From: Serripes groenlandicus
Lineage: Eukaryota > Mollusca > Bivalvia > Cardiida > Cardiidae
NCBI GenBank assembly: GCA_031761405.1
Contig: JASEVX010000017.1
Location: 8,748,798-8,812,797, forward strand
Length of the DNA stretch: 64,000 nt
Direction: 5' to 3'
Numbering within the stretch: position 1 is the stretch's first letter; each line of letters starts with the position of its first letter. Below, piece after piece: positions 21,120 to 32,759 of this stretch. Under the pieces are notes generated by a model, which saw only the letters and a list, made by a program, of their open reading frames with translations, ran no database searches and was not told where the DNA came from. The translations under genes were made by a program, and so were the position numbers.

Positions 21120-21345
21120 CGTGAGTTGGGTTTTAAGCCGTTTGTTTTCAACATTATTTCAGTTATATCACGACGCCAATTCACTTTTTCACTTATTCAT
21201 GAGTCCTTGGTTAACAAACCAGTACTAGGTTGGGGAAAAAGCCTTGCCCAAGGGCACAGCGCTGCGAGTGGGAATCGAACCCAGAACAATAGGCCACGGC
21301 GGATTCCTAATGCAGACATTGAAGGGTAACTAGATTAGGAGACCA
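21120..21345 (-). mobile_element. tRNA-like SINE copy
   Basis: On the minus strand, GGGTTCGATTCCCAC is a good B box, preceded by tRNA-like 'gtctgcattaggaatccgcc'. The 3' part matches the SINE at 6075-6330 ('atcacgacgcc', 'tcaacattatttcagttatatcacg' on the plus strand). Confidence 0.5.
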
Positions 21346-21536
21346 TTGTGTTAAACCGTTTACTTGATATGTTATTTTAAAGTCGTCTGTTTTGAAAACA
21401 TCCGAAGTAAGAATTATAACATCTGAAAATCAGTAGTTAAATTTTGATACTGAATGTCAACTTTGAGTGAATATGAGAATATTACTCGTTTTCGGCAATG
21501 TCTTTGACTTTTTCGAAAGTCGTCTGCACAAGAGGG

Positions 21537-22060
21537 AGGTCTCACTTTACCACATTTATCTTGTTACTCCAGAGGCGACAGTTTTCACCTAATCTGCATG
21601 CAACTGTATCAGTTTGTTTGTCGTAATGATTTCTAGGCCAAGTTCGAATATGGGATATTCAGGTTAAAGCAAGGTCACTGTGTCAAAACTAGGTCACTAG
21701 GTCAAATTGAAGATACATATTGTTAAAACTCTGTAAGCCTCATTTATACGTTGAGCAGTTGAAACTTTATAACATGTATTGTCTTGACGAAGATAGCACT
21801 AAGGTTGAATATGGGTCATCCCGGGTCTAAAACAAGCCCACTAATCCAAATTGAAGAAACCTCTTGTTAAGACCACACTTTTGACTTAAACATATTGCAA
21901 CGTTGTCAGCATGTTTATCTTCATGATATCTAGGCCAGGTCCGACTTTTATATTTTGACTTCAGCATGTTGAGCTTCATCAGCAAATTGTCTCGATGATA
22001 TCTAGGCTAGGTTAAAAAAAATAGGGCAATATGCCAAATTGAAGAACAAACTGTTAACAC
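21537..22060 (+). mobile_element. Interior of an AGCTCACC-family element, terminus missing
   Basis: 'atcttgttactccagaggcgacagttttcac', 'aaaactaggtcactaggtcaaattgaag' and repeated 'gatatctaggccaggt' match the 145-bp theme at 10380-11020. The 10-bp minisatellite begins 100 bases later. Confidence 0.5.
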
Positions 22061-22164
22061 CATGAAGCCGCATTGCCATCTTAATTATTTTTTGGTCGAA
22101 ATATTAGACTCGCTTTTCCAACCATTCATTTTTTCAACGCCTCTGTATGACCTGGACATCTGCA

Positions 22165-22857
22165 TCTATGTACATCTATGTACTTCTATGTACTTCTATA
22201 TGTACTTATATGTACTTATATGTACTTCTATGTACTTCTATGTACATCTATGTACTTATATGTACATCTATGTACTTATATGTACTTATATGTACTTATA
22301 TGTACTTATATGTACTGCTATGTACATCTATGTACTTATATGTACTTATATGTACTTATATGTACATCTATGTACTTATATGTACATCTATGTACTTATA
22401 TGTACTTATATGTACTTATATGTACTTCTATGTACTTCTATGTACATCTATGTACTTATATGTACTTATATGCACTTATATGTACTTCTATGTACTTCTA
22501 TGTACTTCTATGTACATCTATGTACTTATATGTACTTATATGTACTTCTATGTACTTCTATGTACTTATATGTGCATCTATGTACTTCTATGTACATATA
22601 TGTACATATATGTACTTATATGTACTTATATGTACTTATATGTACATATATGTACTTCTATGTACATATATGTACTTATATGAACATATATGTACTTATA
22701 TGTACTTATATGTACATATATGTACTTATATGTACATATATGTATTTCTATGTACATCTATGTACATATATGTACTTCTATGTACTTCTATGTACATATA
22801 TGTACAGCTATGTACTTCTATGTACATATATGTACTTATATGTACATCTATGTACTT
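22165..22857 (+). repeat. 10-bp minisatellite TGTACTTATA / TGTACTTCTA / TGTACATCTA
   Basis: About 69 head-to-tail copies of a 10-bp unit, with variation only at positions 6, 8 and a few others. Because 10 is not a multiple of 3, all three plus frames read through with few stops and give long Tyr/Leu/Cys-Thr open frames. These are an artefact of the repeat. Confidence 0.97.
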
Positions 22858-23279
22858 TTTTTTTTATTTCTTTGCTATAAACATATTGTTTGTTGTTAAA
22901 TGCAATCCAGTATATTGATTTGAATTGTCTAACCACAATGTAAATGTATAAATCATTGGTATATTTGTATAGGATGAACATGGAAAATATTTAGTATATT
23001 TTTTATTTACACCACCTTAAAATGTATGCAATATTGTTAACATGAATTATTTTAGGTAGGTATTATGGTCCAATTCGACATCCAGACTCAAATCCAGCCG
23101 ACAACCTTTGAGACAAAAGGAGAAATGTCTTATTATATATATAATTCAATAAATAATTCTATTTTCTTTAATAGAGAGTTTCCATATATTGCAAAATTGT
23201 TTTAAAAAGTATCAACTTCAAATATGTTTCATGTGAGGAATTGTAAAGATCCTAGTTAACTATTTGTTTGCACTTAAAC

Positions 23280-23490
23280 TTAACTTTCAGCGCCGAATTG
23301 TTTAAAGTAGACTCTTCCATGTTCAAAATCGGGCGTTTCTATTTCTCATATAATACAATTTTGGACTATTTTGATAACTTAAAGGCAAACAATGCTGATT
23401 GCAGGTGAGACAGCTCGTTACGAGCTGACTCGCCTGAATCAGTATTGTTTGCAAAAAACGGAATATTGCCTTTGGCGCTGAAAGAGTTAA
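23280..23490 (-). mobile_element. MITE-B copy (TTAA, GCGCTGAAAGAGTTAA)
   Basis: Left TTAACTTTCAGCGCCGAATTG; right TTTGGCGCTGAAAGAGTTAA. The interior has the hairpin 'gcaggtgagacagctcgttacgagctgactcgcctg'. TTAA on both sides suggests piggyBac-type insertion. Confidence 0.8.
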
Positions 23491-23524
23491 ACGCTCTTTA
23501 TAAGCCCTTAAGGCTTTCCATATC

Positions 23525-24441
23525 CACCTCTGCAGCATACTTCGTAGAAAAACATAATTACATGCTTAGTTTTTCCCCTCCACATTAATAATATACAGTT
23601 TACAGTTTTATTCAAAATATCACCAGAAGGTCATAGACCCATGTGGTTAGTAAAGCATACAACAGTGAGACATACAAAATAGTACAACAAAATAATGGTA
23701 TATACAAGTCATCACATATACACGCTTGTTTAGATGTACCTCTGCAGCATACTTCGTAGAAAAACATAATTACATGCTTAGTTTTTCCCCTCCACATTAA
23801 TAATATACAGTTTACAGTGTTATTCAAAATATCACCAGAAGGTCATAGACCCATGTGGTTAGTAAAGCATACAACAGTGAGACATACAAAATAGTACAAC
23901 AAAATAATGGTATATACAAGACATCACATATATACACGCTTGTTTAGATGTACCTCTGCAGCATACTTCGTAGAAAAACATAATTACATGCTTAGTTTTT
24001 CCCCTCCACATTAATAATATACAGTTTACAGTTTTATTCAAAATATCACCAGAAGGTCATAGACCTATGTGGTTAGTAAAGCATACAACAGTGAGACATA
24101 CAAAATAGTACAACAAAATAATGGTATATACAAGTCATCACATATACACGCTTGTTTAGATGTACCTCTGCAGCATACTTCGTAGAAAAACATAATTACA
24201 TGCTTAGTTTTTCCCCTCCACATTAATAATATACAGTTTACAGTTTTATTCAAAATATCACCAGAAGGTCATAGACCCATGTGGTTAGTAAAGCATACAA
24301 CAGTGAGACATACAAAATAGTACAACAAAATAACGGTATATACAATCACATATACACGCTTGTTTAGATGTACCTCTGCAGCATACTTCGTAGAAAAACA
24401 TAATTACATGCTTAGTTTTTCCCCTCCACATTAATAATATA
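23525..24441 (+). repeat. 213-bp tandem array, about 4.3 copies
   Basis: Units start ACCTCTGCAGCATACTTCGT at 23525, 23738, 23952, 24163 and 24372. The unit contains 'ttttcccctccacattaataatatac' and 'atgtggttagtaaagcatacaacagtgagac'. Copies are almost identical, so the array is young. Near-identical 60-70-codon minus-strand frames reflect the repeat only. Confidence 0.95.
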
Positions 24442-24473
24442 TGGTGCGGGTATGAACTATTATATAGATGATG

Positions 24474-24732
24474 ACATATGAGCCGTCCCGCGAGAAAACC
24501 AACATTGTGGACTCTGCGTAAAGTATCATGGCGACCCGAATTAGCCTAAGCATGCCGGACAGGCTTACTTACCCAGATAAACACTTTCGCCTCATGTGGG
24601 TTTTCTGTTTTAGGAATCATTCCTCTTTACCTCTAGCTCCTTGAGACGGAATGTGTCGACCCGGATCAGTCTGCGCACACTGTGCAGGCTGATCTTGGTC
24701 GATACATGACGCAGAGGCCATACTGTTGGTGC
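24474..24732 (+). mobile_element. MITE-C copy, right end truncated
   Basis: CATATGAGCCGTCCCGCGAG AAAACCAACATTGTGGACTC on the left. The right side stops at 'atgacgcagaggccatactgttggt' without the terminal TTTTCTCG...CTCATAT. Confidence 0.8.
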
Positions 24733-24943
24733 TCAATTACTATATATATAAAAATGTTTTTTAATTAACGTTGATAGTGCCCAGCACTTTTATATATGCC
24801 TCAATACCCATTACTCACATAGTATAAGCTTCAGATCATCTAAATAAGATGATTTTTGAAGTAATATATGATGATTAAAAGTATGAATTTGGAATAAGAT
24901 ATATCTTTCAACAATTGTTAAATTCACACTCTCCTAAACTACT

Positions 24944-25173
24944 TTAACCCTTTCCCTAATACGACAATTCTGCAGCAGACGACTTTGGACATATTTTGTC
25001 AAAAGTTAGAATTTCTCTATAATTAAATGGATAACCTATGACAACATGTGGAAAACATTGTGGCAAAAGGAGAAATCGCACGTTTTGTGCAATTTCTTCT
25101 TTTGTCGCTATGTTTTCAAAAAGCCGTCTGCTGCAGAGGCGTCAGAAAGCGTCTATATGAGGGAAAGGGTTAA
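24944..25173 (+). mobile_element. MITE-A copy
   Basis: TTAACCCTTTCCCTAATACG to TATGAGGGAAAGGGTTAA, full length, with intact CTGCAGCAGACGACTTTGGA and CCGTCTGCTGCAGAGGCGTC boxes. Confidence 0.9.
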
Positions 25174-25384
25174 GTTAAAGGTTAAATTTTCTTTATTTGG
25201 TATAAGCTGTGTTTGAGCTCTACCAAAATCAGGAAACTTCAAAGTTATATTGGATTATTATTTGATTTTCACGTAAAGATTTTGATTATGTAAATGTATG
25301 TAAATGATTAGATACATGTTTTTGTGTAAGTCAAATAAAATCTATTATATAAAGTGACAGAGAACGGAAGGCATTGTGTTAAAA

Positions 25385-26740
25385 GCAGAATTATTTTTAG
25401 TATGAAAGATTGCTTCTTTTCCGGCCATGTCTTTAAACGATCATGGGATGCCCCTGTGGCAATAAAAGTCGATAATGGGGAATGGGTTTTAAATTGTTGT
25501 GTTTATGGACATTAAACCCGCTTTTGCATGCTTTATATAAATATGAAAATAAACACATGCATGCGTGAACTGTCAAATTGATTTGATTGGGAAAAGGAAA
25601 GCGAGTTCTTTTTGAAATAATGATTTATAAAATCGTTATACATAATGTTTTGGTTTTATGCTTTGATAACCATCATCGAAATCTATGGTTGCATTTTCAA
25701 AAGCATTATCGTCAGTATAAAACGCACATAAATTGTGCATAAAAGTGTCTTATTGTAATATAGAGATACTTCTTGTTCATCTTCCCAAGGTGTTATGATA
25801 AGGTTGACATTTCACGCCTTGTTTATTTTCATATTTTGATATTGCAATACAATTTATACATAATGGAGTGTAGATATTTGGAAAAAAATATATTATATAT
25901 ATATTTCGCTTTGGTAAGAAACTAACTGCCTTTTATATCATTAGAGCAAAATACCCATTTCCCCCAAAACAACATAATAACTCATTGCATAAGCTATTTA
26001 ATCTGAAGAAATTGATAAACCTGTATGTTGTCATTTTTTTTGCAGCAATACTTTTAAATTAAAAAAAAAAAAATGTCAACATCATCATCTCCACTGTGTC
26101 TGTGTTTAAAACAAGTGGCCATACTTTAAATAAACAACATACTGAGTACTTAGTGTTTCAGGATAAGTAAAGCTAAAAGGGCATTCTCATGTCAAAAATT
26201 AAATGTATAGTACTTATAATGTTTTATGTATTGAACGGCATGACATGGCAGTTATTTGACTATACATAATTCCGTCTTCAGTAAGCATGCAACCTGACCT
26301 AGTTTATGTTCCTACCTGTACTTATTGCAGAGTTTAAAGCAGCTCTGTACTTTTGTTATTGTTATTTATCCCCTTACTTAAGTGATACATTATCTATATA
26401 TTAGCTTGTTTGTTTTTAATAATATGAGCCGTTCCACGAGAAAATCAACATTGTGGACTCTGCGTAAAGCATCGACCCGGATCAGCATAAGCATGCCGCG
26501 CAGGCTAACCCGGACCGACACTTTTCGCCTCCTGTGGATTTTCTGTTTTGGAAATCATTACTCTTTACCTCTACCTCCCTGAGAGGGAATGTGTCGGCCC
26601 GGATTAGCTTTCGCGGACTGTGCAGGGTGATCTGGGTCGATACATTACGCAGAGTCGATACTGTTTGTTTTCTCTTTGTAAACTGAAGAGAAGAGTAACA
26701 AATACACCTGTAAGGTAGTCGTAGTTTTATTGTTTACTTA
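25385..26740 (-). repeat. Duplicated segment, copy 2 of an inverted pair
   Basis: Reverse complement of about 14910-15870. A MITE-C copy (26422-26673) is inserted in it, and about 250 AT-rich bases separate the counterparts of 'gagatgatg.tgttgac' and 'tgtattgcaatatcaaaatatgaaaataaac'. The frame seen at 15316-15471 is disrupted here. Confidence 0.6.
26422..26673 (+). mobile_element. MITE-C copy
   Basis: ATATGAGCCGTTCCACGAGA AAATCAACATTGTGGACTC; right 'tacattacgcagagtcgatactgtttgttttctc'. It lies inside duplicated segment copy 2. Confidence 0.85.
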
Positions 26741-26741
26741 A

Positions 26742-27110
26742 TCAGAACAGAACAGAACAGAACATACTCTTTATTACACCCAAGTATACAATATACAATA
26801 TGGGGTTATAAATACAATTAATATGCTTAAAAAATGAGTGACACGTAATACAAGACAAGCCGGTAGGCGGTTTATTCTCGATTGTCCCACATTTTGATTT
26901 TTGGGTTAAAAATCGATGTAGGACTATCGGGAAAAAATACAGGTAAGGTGTCGGCTAATCCCTGCCCGGGGCGAAGATATCACTACAGTTCGGTTCATTT
27001 AAAATTCCACTATATTGGTAACCATTTTTTATAAAACAGTATGTTACGAATTTATCAGAAAAAAGCTCTTGTTTGGTCCTCTTTTTGATATAACATAGGA
27101 AATAGGAAAA
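26742..27110 (-). mobile_element. Probable LINE 3' end with (TTCTG)n tail
   Basis: On the minus strand, 'tatacttgggtgtaataaagagtatg' is followed by four GTTCT repeats. An AATAAA-like site followed by a simple-repeat tail is typical of bivalve non-LTR elements. I could not assign protein motifs to the sequence upstream of it. Confidence 0.4.
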
Positions 27111-27284
27111 TATCAAATTATTTAGAAAAACATATTTTTATTCAAATTAGGTAATTGAACTATTGTTTATAATACATACATTCAAATAACAAATTAAACA
27201 CATCATATAATTACATCGTCTGATCTGGGTTTTCACTGTTTTCAATTTTGTTGAATATTTACTCAGTTTATAAATGGTTACATA

Positions 27285-27842
27285 TGTAGACAATATGTTG
27301 CTCTGTCCGCATACTCAATTAATGGACCCATCACGCAGGCGTTCCTTTAGTCGCGTGTCAATGTTTTTATATTTCCTTCTCTTGGTTGGTCTTTTACCTC
27401 CTGTAGCATACTAAACTACCTTGATACATGAAAATGATTCAACTTCCTGGATAGTTCTAAGGATGGAAAATATTTTCGGATGTGAATGCTGAACAGCTTT
27501 CTTCAACATGCTTTGCCAGCCTTCTACATTGTTTGTCGTCCTTGGACCATGGGTATTGAAGTGATTCCAAATCTGTTTGTCGCTCTCAATCCAGTTCTCA
27601 GTTACATAGTCAACGTAGTGAATGTTTCAACTGCTGCAGGAAGCTCTAAAGTAGCAATGTCAGTGAGTGCTTCGAACCACACGTCTTCAACTGAGTTGAC
27701 TGGTACAAGTGGTAAAACTGTTGCTCGTCTGACCAGGCGGTGAATGTCTTCGTTTGTCCTGTAATCGTTGGCCAAGCCCGAAGACTGTACCTTCCTCCAG
27801 ATACACTGTGTGTAGTGGAAGAAGCATGCATACTTGTAAATA
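27285..27842 (-). pseudogene. Degraded Mutator-like (MULE) transposase, C-terminal part
   Basis: The minus strand encodes, in pieces, CFFHYTQCIWRKVQSSGL and a helical segment to 'EDVWFEALTDI'. After a frameshift near 27605 it continues YVDYVTENWIESDKQIWNHF, NTHGPRTTNNVEGWQSMLKK and, past a stop codon, GGKRPTKRRKYKN..LKERL. The FHFxQ..WRK...GL block and the W-N-x(2-4)-T/P-R-T-N-N-x-x-E-G-W block are characteristic of animal MULE-type transposase domains. At least one frameshift and one internal stop make it non-functional. The catalytic N-terminal half is absent. Confidence 0.7.
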
Positions 27843-28173
27843 TTGAGCGTACTACTCAGCCAAACAAATGGGTTTTTATTCACTAAACATTAATCAAGTA
27901 CTATTAAAAAAGAGTTAATTAAATGATAATATAATTAATATAAATATGTTGACCCGGAATAAACTATTTCAAATCTTTTTAAATAACAATATTGTATGTA
28001 CATATGTAAATATTGCAGATTTCTTTATGATTCTTTTGCATGTATGTAAGCGTGTATGCTAATTGTCGATTTAAGTTTCTTTCCAATTGCACATAAAACT
28101 ACAAATTGGCAAAGGGAGACGACACCAATACAAGAGAGCAATGGCAACGATTGATATTCTACACTCGTTCAAT

Positions 28174-28403
28174 TTAACCCTTTCCCTCATATAGACGCTT
28201 TCTGACGCCTCTGCAGCAGACGGCTTTTTGAAAACATAGTGACAAAAGAAGAAATTGCTCAAAACGATCATTTTCTCCTTTTGCCACAATGTTTTCAACT
28301 TTCAGTCATAGGTTATCCATTCAATTATAGAGAGTTTCTATTTTTAGACAAATTATGTTCAAAGTCGTCTGCAACAGAATTGTCGTATGAGGGAAAGGGT
28401 TAA
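28174..28403 (-). mobile_element. MITE-A copy
   Basis: Full-length: TTAACCCTTTCCCTCATATAG to CGTATGAGGGAAAGGGTTAA, with TTAA on both sides. Confidence 0.9.
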
Positions 28404-28500
28404 CGGTGCCTTCGTGTGTTTTTCCTTTGTACCATAGGGCCATTAGGGCATATGATGCCACAAAACACCAATTTGGAAAGCACAAATCCTGTATAAACAT

Positions 28501-28759
28501 ATATGAGCCGTCCCTGAGAAAACAAACATTAGCGCCTCTGCGTATTGTGTCGACTAGATCAGCCCGCGCAGACTGATCCGGGCCGACACATTCCGTCTCT
28601 GGGCGATAAAGGTATAGAGTAATGATTTCTAAAAACAGAAAATCCACAGGAGGCGAAAAGTGTCGGTCCGGGTTAGCCTGCGCGGCATGCTTAGGCTGAA
28701 CCGGGTCGATGCTTTACGCAGAGTCCACAATGTTGGTTTTCTCGCGGGACGGCTCATAT
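28501..28759 (-). mobile_element. MITE-C copy
   Basis: ATATGAGCCGTCCCTGAGAA AACAAACATTAG at left and TTGGTTTTCTCGCGGGACGG CTCATAT at right, with both subterminal tRNA-promoter-unrelated CTGCGTA...TACGCAG blocks. Confidence 0.9.
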
Positions 28760-28998
28760 CAATATATTTGCGTAATGTATCGACCAGATCAGCCTGCGCT
28801 GTCCGCGCAGACTGATCTGGCCGACACATTCCGTCTTAGGGGGATAGATGTATACAGTAGTTATTCCTGAAACAGAAAATCCACAGGATACGAACAGTGT
28901 CGGTCCAGGTAGGCCCGTGTGGCATGCTTATGCTGATTCGGGTCGATGCTTTACGCAGAGTCAACAATGTTATTTTTCACGTGGAACGGCTCATATGT
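28760..28998 (-). mobile_element. Second MITE-C copy, directly adjacent, left terminus missing
   Basis: Starts at 'tgcgtaatgtatcgaccagatcagcctgcg' and ends TTTTTCACGTGGAACGGCTC ATATG. It lies immediately after the previous copy. Confidence 0.85.
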
Positions 28999-29096
28999 CA
29001 CCATCTTTCAATCCCAAAATGACCATCATTTTAAACTACATGTAGACTTACTCCAAGTTCATTCTTTTCCTTTTCCCTTTTCAAATCTCTTCTTTT

Positions 29097-29286
29097 GATA
29101 CATACGCTTTGTGGCGTGCCTTCAGCAGAAGACTTTTATAATTATTGTGAGAAAAAAAAGCAATTTCTCCTTTTGCCACAATGTTTTCAACAACTGTTCT
29201 TTCTTTGATAGAGATATTCAACAGGTTTACCTAGACATTTTTCAAAGTCCTCTGCTGCAGATGTGCTGTATGTGGGAAAGCGTTAA
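29097..29286 (-). mobile_element. MITE-A copy, degraded left end
   Basis: 'gatacatacgctttgtggcgtgccttcagcagaagac' and right TGTATGTGGGAAAGCGTTAA. The core 'gcaatttctccttttgccacaatgttttcaac' is intact. A further remnant lies at 29347-29446. Confidence 0.6.
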
Positions 29287-29501
29287 ACGAAGATGAGTCA
29301 GAAAATTACTAAGGATTTGAGAGAATTTACTATTTTTCTGTATATTTTCACGCATACAACACATTTGCAATGAGTAATTTCTTCCATTGCCACAATGCTT
29401 TCTAAAATCGTCTGCTGCAGAATCGTCTGTGCGTTGGGAAGGGCTACCTACAAGACCACGCTAACGATGGATTTAGGCGCTCAAATACAAACCCTATTTT
29501 C

Positions 29502-29701
29502 TTAACTCTTTCCCACATACAGCAAATCTGCGGCAGACATAGTGACAAAAACCAGAAAAATCTCCATAAAAAAAGCTTAATTTATAAATAAAGTTGAAAA
29601 CATTGTGGCCAAAGGAGAAATTGCTCATCAATGCCACAATGTTTTCAAAAGTCGTCTGCTGCTATTGCGTCAAAATGCGTCTACAGGTGGGAAAGGGTTA
29701 A
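29502..29701 (+). mobile_element. MITE-A copy
   Basis: TTAACTCTTTCCCACATACAG to CAGGTGGGAAAGGGTTAA. It shares the subtype 'gctattgcgtcaaaatgcgtctacagg' right end with 17652-17830. Confidence 0.8.
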
Positions 29702-30439
29702 ATAGTTAATCCTTATTGTTTATTTGATAGTAAATGACAAAAAGAAAATACAAGGAACATGTATACCTGGATATTCATTACTTTTAAAAACATTACGTAT
29801 ATAAACAAACCTCAATGGGTCTATTACTTATGTGTTCCTTGCTTTATTTGTCTAGTTAATCCGTATTGTTTATTTCATTGTAAATGGTAAAAATAACATA
29901 CACTTGCACATTTATGCATGGATACTCTTTATGCATGGATAGTCTTTACCTTTAAAAACCTTACGATGATAAACATGTACACATACATATGACATCTTAT
30001 CCTTCTTCGTTCCGTTCATTTTCAATACACGGGCTACAATTCCAGCCTTTTGTCACATGTTGCATCCTCGCTAAAACAAAATATGTCCTGTTGTTTGTCA
30101 GATGGTGATCTCTGTAAGTCAGTACAGACTGGTCTGGATATGTCACCCTTTCACAGATGTCGCGTCTGGAGCAGACATTGTAACAAAGGCAAAATTTCAC
30201 AATGAGTAATTTCGAATTTTTCCAGCACCGTTTCTTACTCTCTTCAGCGTGTGTACTTTCATTAACTGATATATGTTCCCTTATATATTCTGAAGTTCTG
30301 TCATATATTAGAAAGGGTTGGTCGTTTATGATTGTTTTAATTGTCAACAGGTACATTTATACCCGTCTTCTAATGTATTGCAGATAGTGAGGGGCTATGG
30401 TAAGACTCGGCGTTTGCCCATGCGTTCACAGATACAATA

Positions 30440-30500
30440 ATTTGAAATATCAACGTTATGGACTCTGCGTAATCTATCCACCGGATCAGCCTACGTGTCA
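30440..30500 (+). mobile_element. MITE-C fragment
   Basis: 'aaatatcaacgttatggactctgcgtaatctatccaccggatcagcctacgtg' is the subterminal left part only. Confidence 0.5.
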
Positions 30501-30598
30501 CTTAAGTAACAAATAAAACTGCTACAAGCTTCCAAGAGTATTTGTTACTCTTCTGTACAGTTTACAAAGTATAATTAGGTAACATTAACAATATATAT

Positions 30599-30889
30599 AA
30601 TATGAGCCGTCCCACGAGAAAACAAACAGTATGGACTCAGTAATGTATCAAGCCAGATCAGCCGTCCACGCAGGCTAATCAGGACCTACACATTCCGTCT
30701 CAGGGGGATATAAGTATAGAGTAATGATTCCTGAAACACAAAATCCATAGGAGGCGAAAAGTGTTTGCACGGATTAGTATGTGCAGCTTGCTTAGGCTGT
30801 GTTAGCCTGCGCAGCATGTTTAGGCTGATCCGGGTCGATCCTTTACGCAGAGCCCACAATGTTTCTTTTCTCATGAAACGGCTCAAATG
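30599..30889 (-). mobile_element. MITE-C copy
   Basis: ATATGAGCCGTCCCACGAGA AAACAAACAG to TTTCTTTTCTCATGAAACGG CTCAAATG. Directly preceded by a fragment of the 14.7-kb duplicated segment (30505-30598). Confidence 0.85.
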
Positions 30890-31169
30890 TAAGGAAGAGT
30901 TAGTTTGGCGAAGTGACCAATCGCAATACCTCGTTGATAAATGCTGCACCATTAAATGTATGATGATTGATGACGGAATTACCCGAGGTGTTCCGATTGG
31001 CAAAGTGACGTAACAAATTGAGTGAATAATTTAAGAGAAAAAAGGATTACATCTAGCGACAAGGATAATGTAAATATGATCGCGCGGACGTGTACAGATC
31101 ATTATATTACATTCAGACCAGGAAGACGGCAGTTGTTCCAAAAAAACGAGTCGGGTAATTTTAGAGGGT

Positions 31170-31397
31170 TTAACTCTTTACCACATGCAGACACATTTCG
31201 ACGCATCTGCAGCCGGCGATTTTTGAAAACATTATGACAAAAGGAGAAATTGCTCATTATGAGCAGTTTCTCATTTTGTAACAAAGTTTTCAACGCGATT
31301 ATTTTACTTTTCATTTTAAGAGATTTTCCTTTTGTTGTCTATTTTTATTTTTGTAAAGTCGTCTGCAGTATATTTGTTGTATATGGGAAAGAGTTAA
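31170..31397 (-). mobile_element. MITE-A copy
   Basis: TTAACTCTTTACCACATGCAG to TATATGGGAAAGAGTTAA, with TTAA on both sides and CTGCAGCCGGCGA near the left. Confidence 0.8.
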
Positions 31398-31984
31398 CCC
31401 GGTTCATGTATTTATGTGTAAACAGAATATCAGTTTTCCTACTTCCTTAATCATATTATAGTTTAGAGTTGACTTTTCTAACGAAGAGTCACAATAATAA
31501 TATTACGCATATTTCGGCCATGTTGATATGATAAATCGAAAGGAATATCACTAAGAAAGCGAGATATATGAAGGAAATGTTGAAATATTGCGGTACAAGG
31601 TTTGTTGATATTTTGCTTATCTACTGTTTACGATCATAACATATAACATGTAAACCTATTCTTTAGAGCTAATTTGTCAATATATATAAATTTGGGCCAC
31701 TCCATGAGAAAACAGGTGATAGTGACACATTTTTGGATCTTTGGATTTTTACATTTTCATATAGTCCAAATTGTCTAGTTTTGTTTGATATATATGTTGA
31801 CTTCGTATGACGAATATTGACGCCGTAATGGACGTCAAAATAAGACATGTGTTACTAATTGTTGAAATGACGTCGACGTCATTTTCATAATTTATGCTCT
31901 ACTCTCAAACAAAATTTACAGCAACGTTATTTTTACTTTTATCAAAATGGCTTGAGAACTATTTAAGCCCTTCAACGTATAACT
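31398..31984. other. Unassigned AT-rich stretch
   Basis: No gene or clear repeat except a short MITE-C-like end at 31694-31716 ('tttgggccactccatgagaaaacagg') and CGTC/GACG-rich sequence near 31820-31880 that resembles the repeat at 19320-19400. Confidence 0.4.
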
Positions 31985-32040
31985 TCTGTGACATGCGTCA
32001 TTGTTGAAAACGGCGTTAAACCGTAATCAATCAATCAATA
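31985..32040 (+). mobile_element. SINE 3'-end fragment
   Basis: 'cattgttgaaaacggcgttaaaccgtaatcaatcaatcaataaa' is the common bivalve SINE tail with a short AATC repeat, as in the element at 6075-6330. Confidence 0.55.
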
Positions 32041-32727
32041 AACGTATAACTTCATCTGTAAAGCAGTACTACATTGGATGGTGGTATATTTTAAAGCACA
32101 ACGTTTTGAACAAGATGTCAGGGTCGTGCTGAAACACGCACACATGTACATGTATGACATATTGTTGGAGTCTTATTTCCTGTGCTACACGAACATTATT
32201 TCTACACATCTAGATAATAATGTGAATGCGCCGGGTGCATCGATTGCTAACAAACTTAGGAAAACATCCGGAAACTAAATTCAATCTAGATCTACTATAC
32301 ATCGAAGGAAATGCATTGCATGTATTTACATTTCGTTTAACGAGGTCTTATTTCAAATGTATCCGATTTACTCAAACCAGAGACATAAACCTTGAGATAA
32401 GCGACACTGGACTTTCAAGCAAAATCACGATTTAGTGAACGGGTATAGCCAAATAATCGATAATATTGCGTAATATGTGTATTGCAAGCGCTTTATAGAA
32501 AATGAAAAGCGTCTGACCTCGAGTATTCACTCGGAATACTTGTTTTACTTCGTAGGTTGTATAGAATTAATACCCTGAATTTCATTTGTCCCACAAAAAA
32601 TACTAGTTATATGTCTGTTGTCCCGTCAATATTTATTTACTTATCTTTGGTAGTTTAATAAAGGAATACGAGAACAAATACACCATTACTTGTAAACATC
32701 TACTGGTCAACGTTATGTTTAGGGACC
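32041..32727. other. Unassigned stretch
   Basis: Two overlapping 66-69-codon plus frames lie here, but neither shows a recognisable motif, splice pattern or codon bias. I see no repeat partner in the window. Confidence 0.4.
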
Positions 32728-32759
32728 GCAGAGACATATAAACACAGCTTCTACTGGTT

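Noticed and set aside
22062..22880. 272-codon Tyr/Cys/Leu-rich open frame (and two overlapping ones)
   Set aside because: It is the 10-bp minisatellite read in three frames; period 10 avoids stops and no start context or flanking exon exists.
29997..30356. 119-codon minus frame
   Set aside because: No domain, no splice context; part resembles a decayed MITE-A (gtcgcgtctggagcagacattgtaacaaag).
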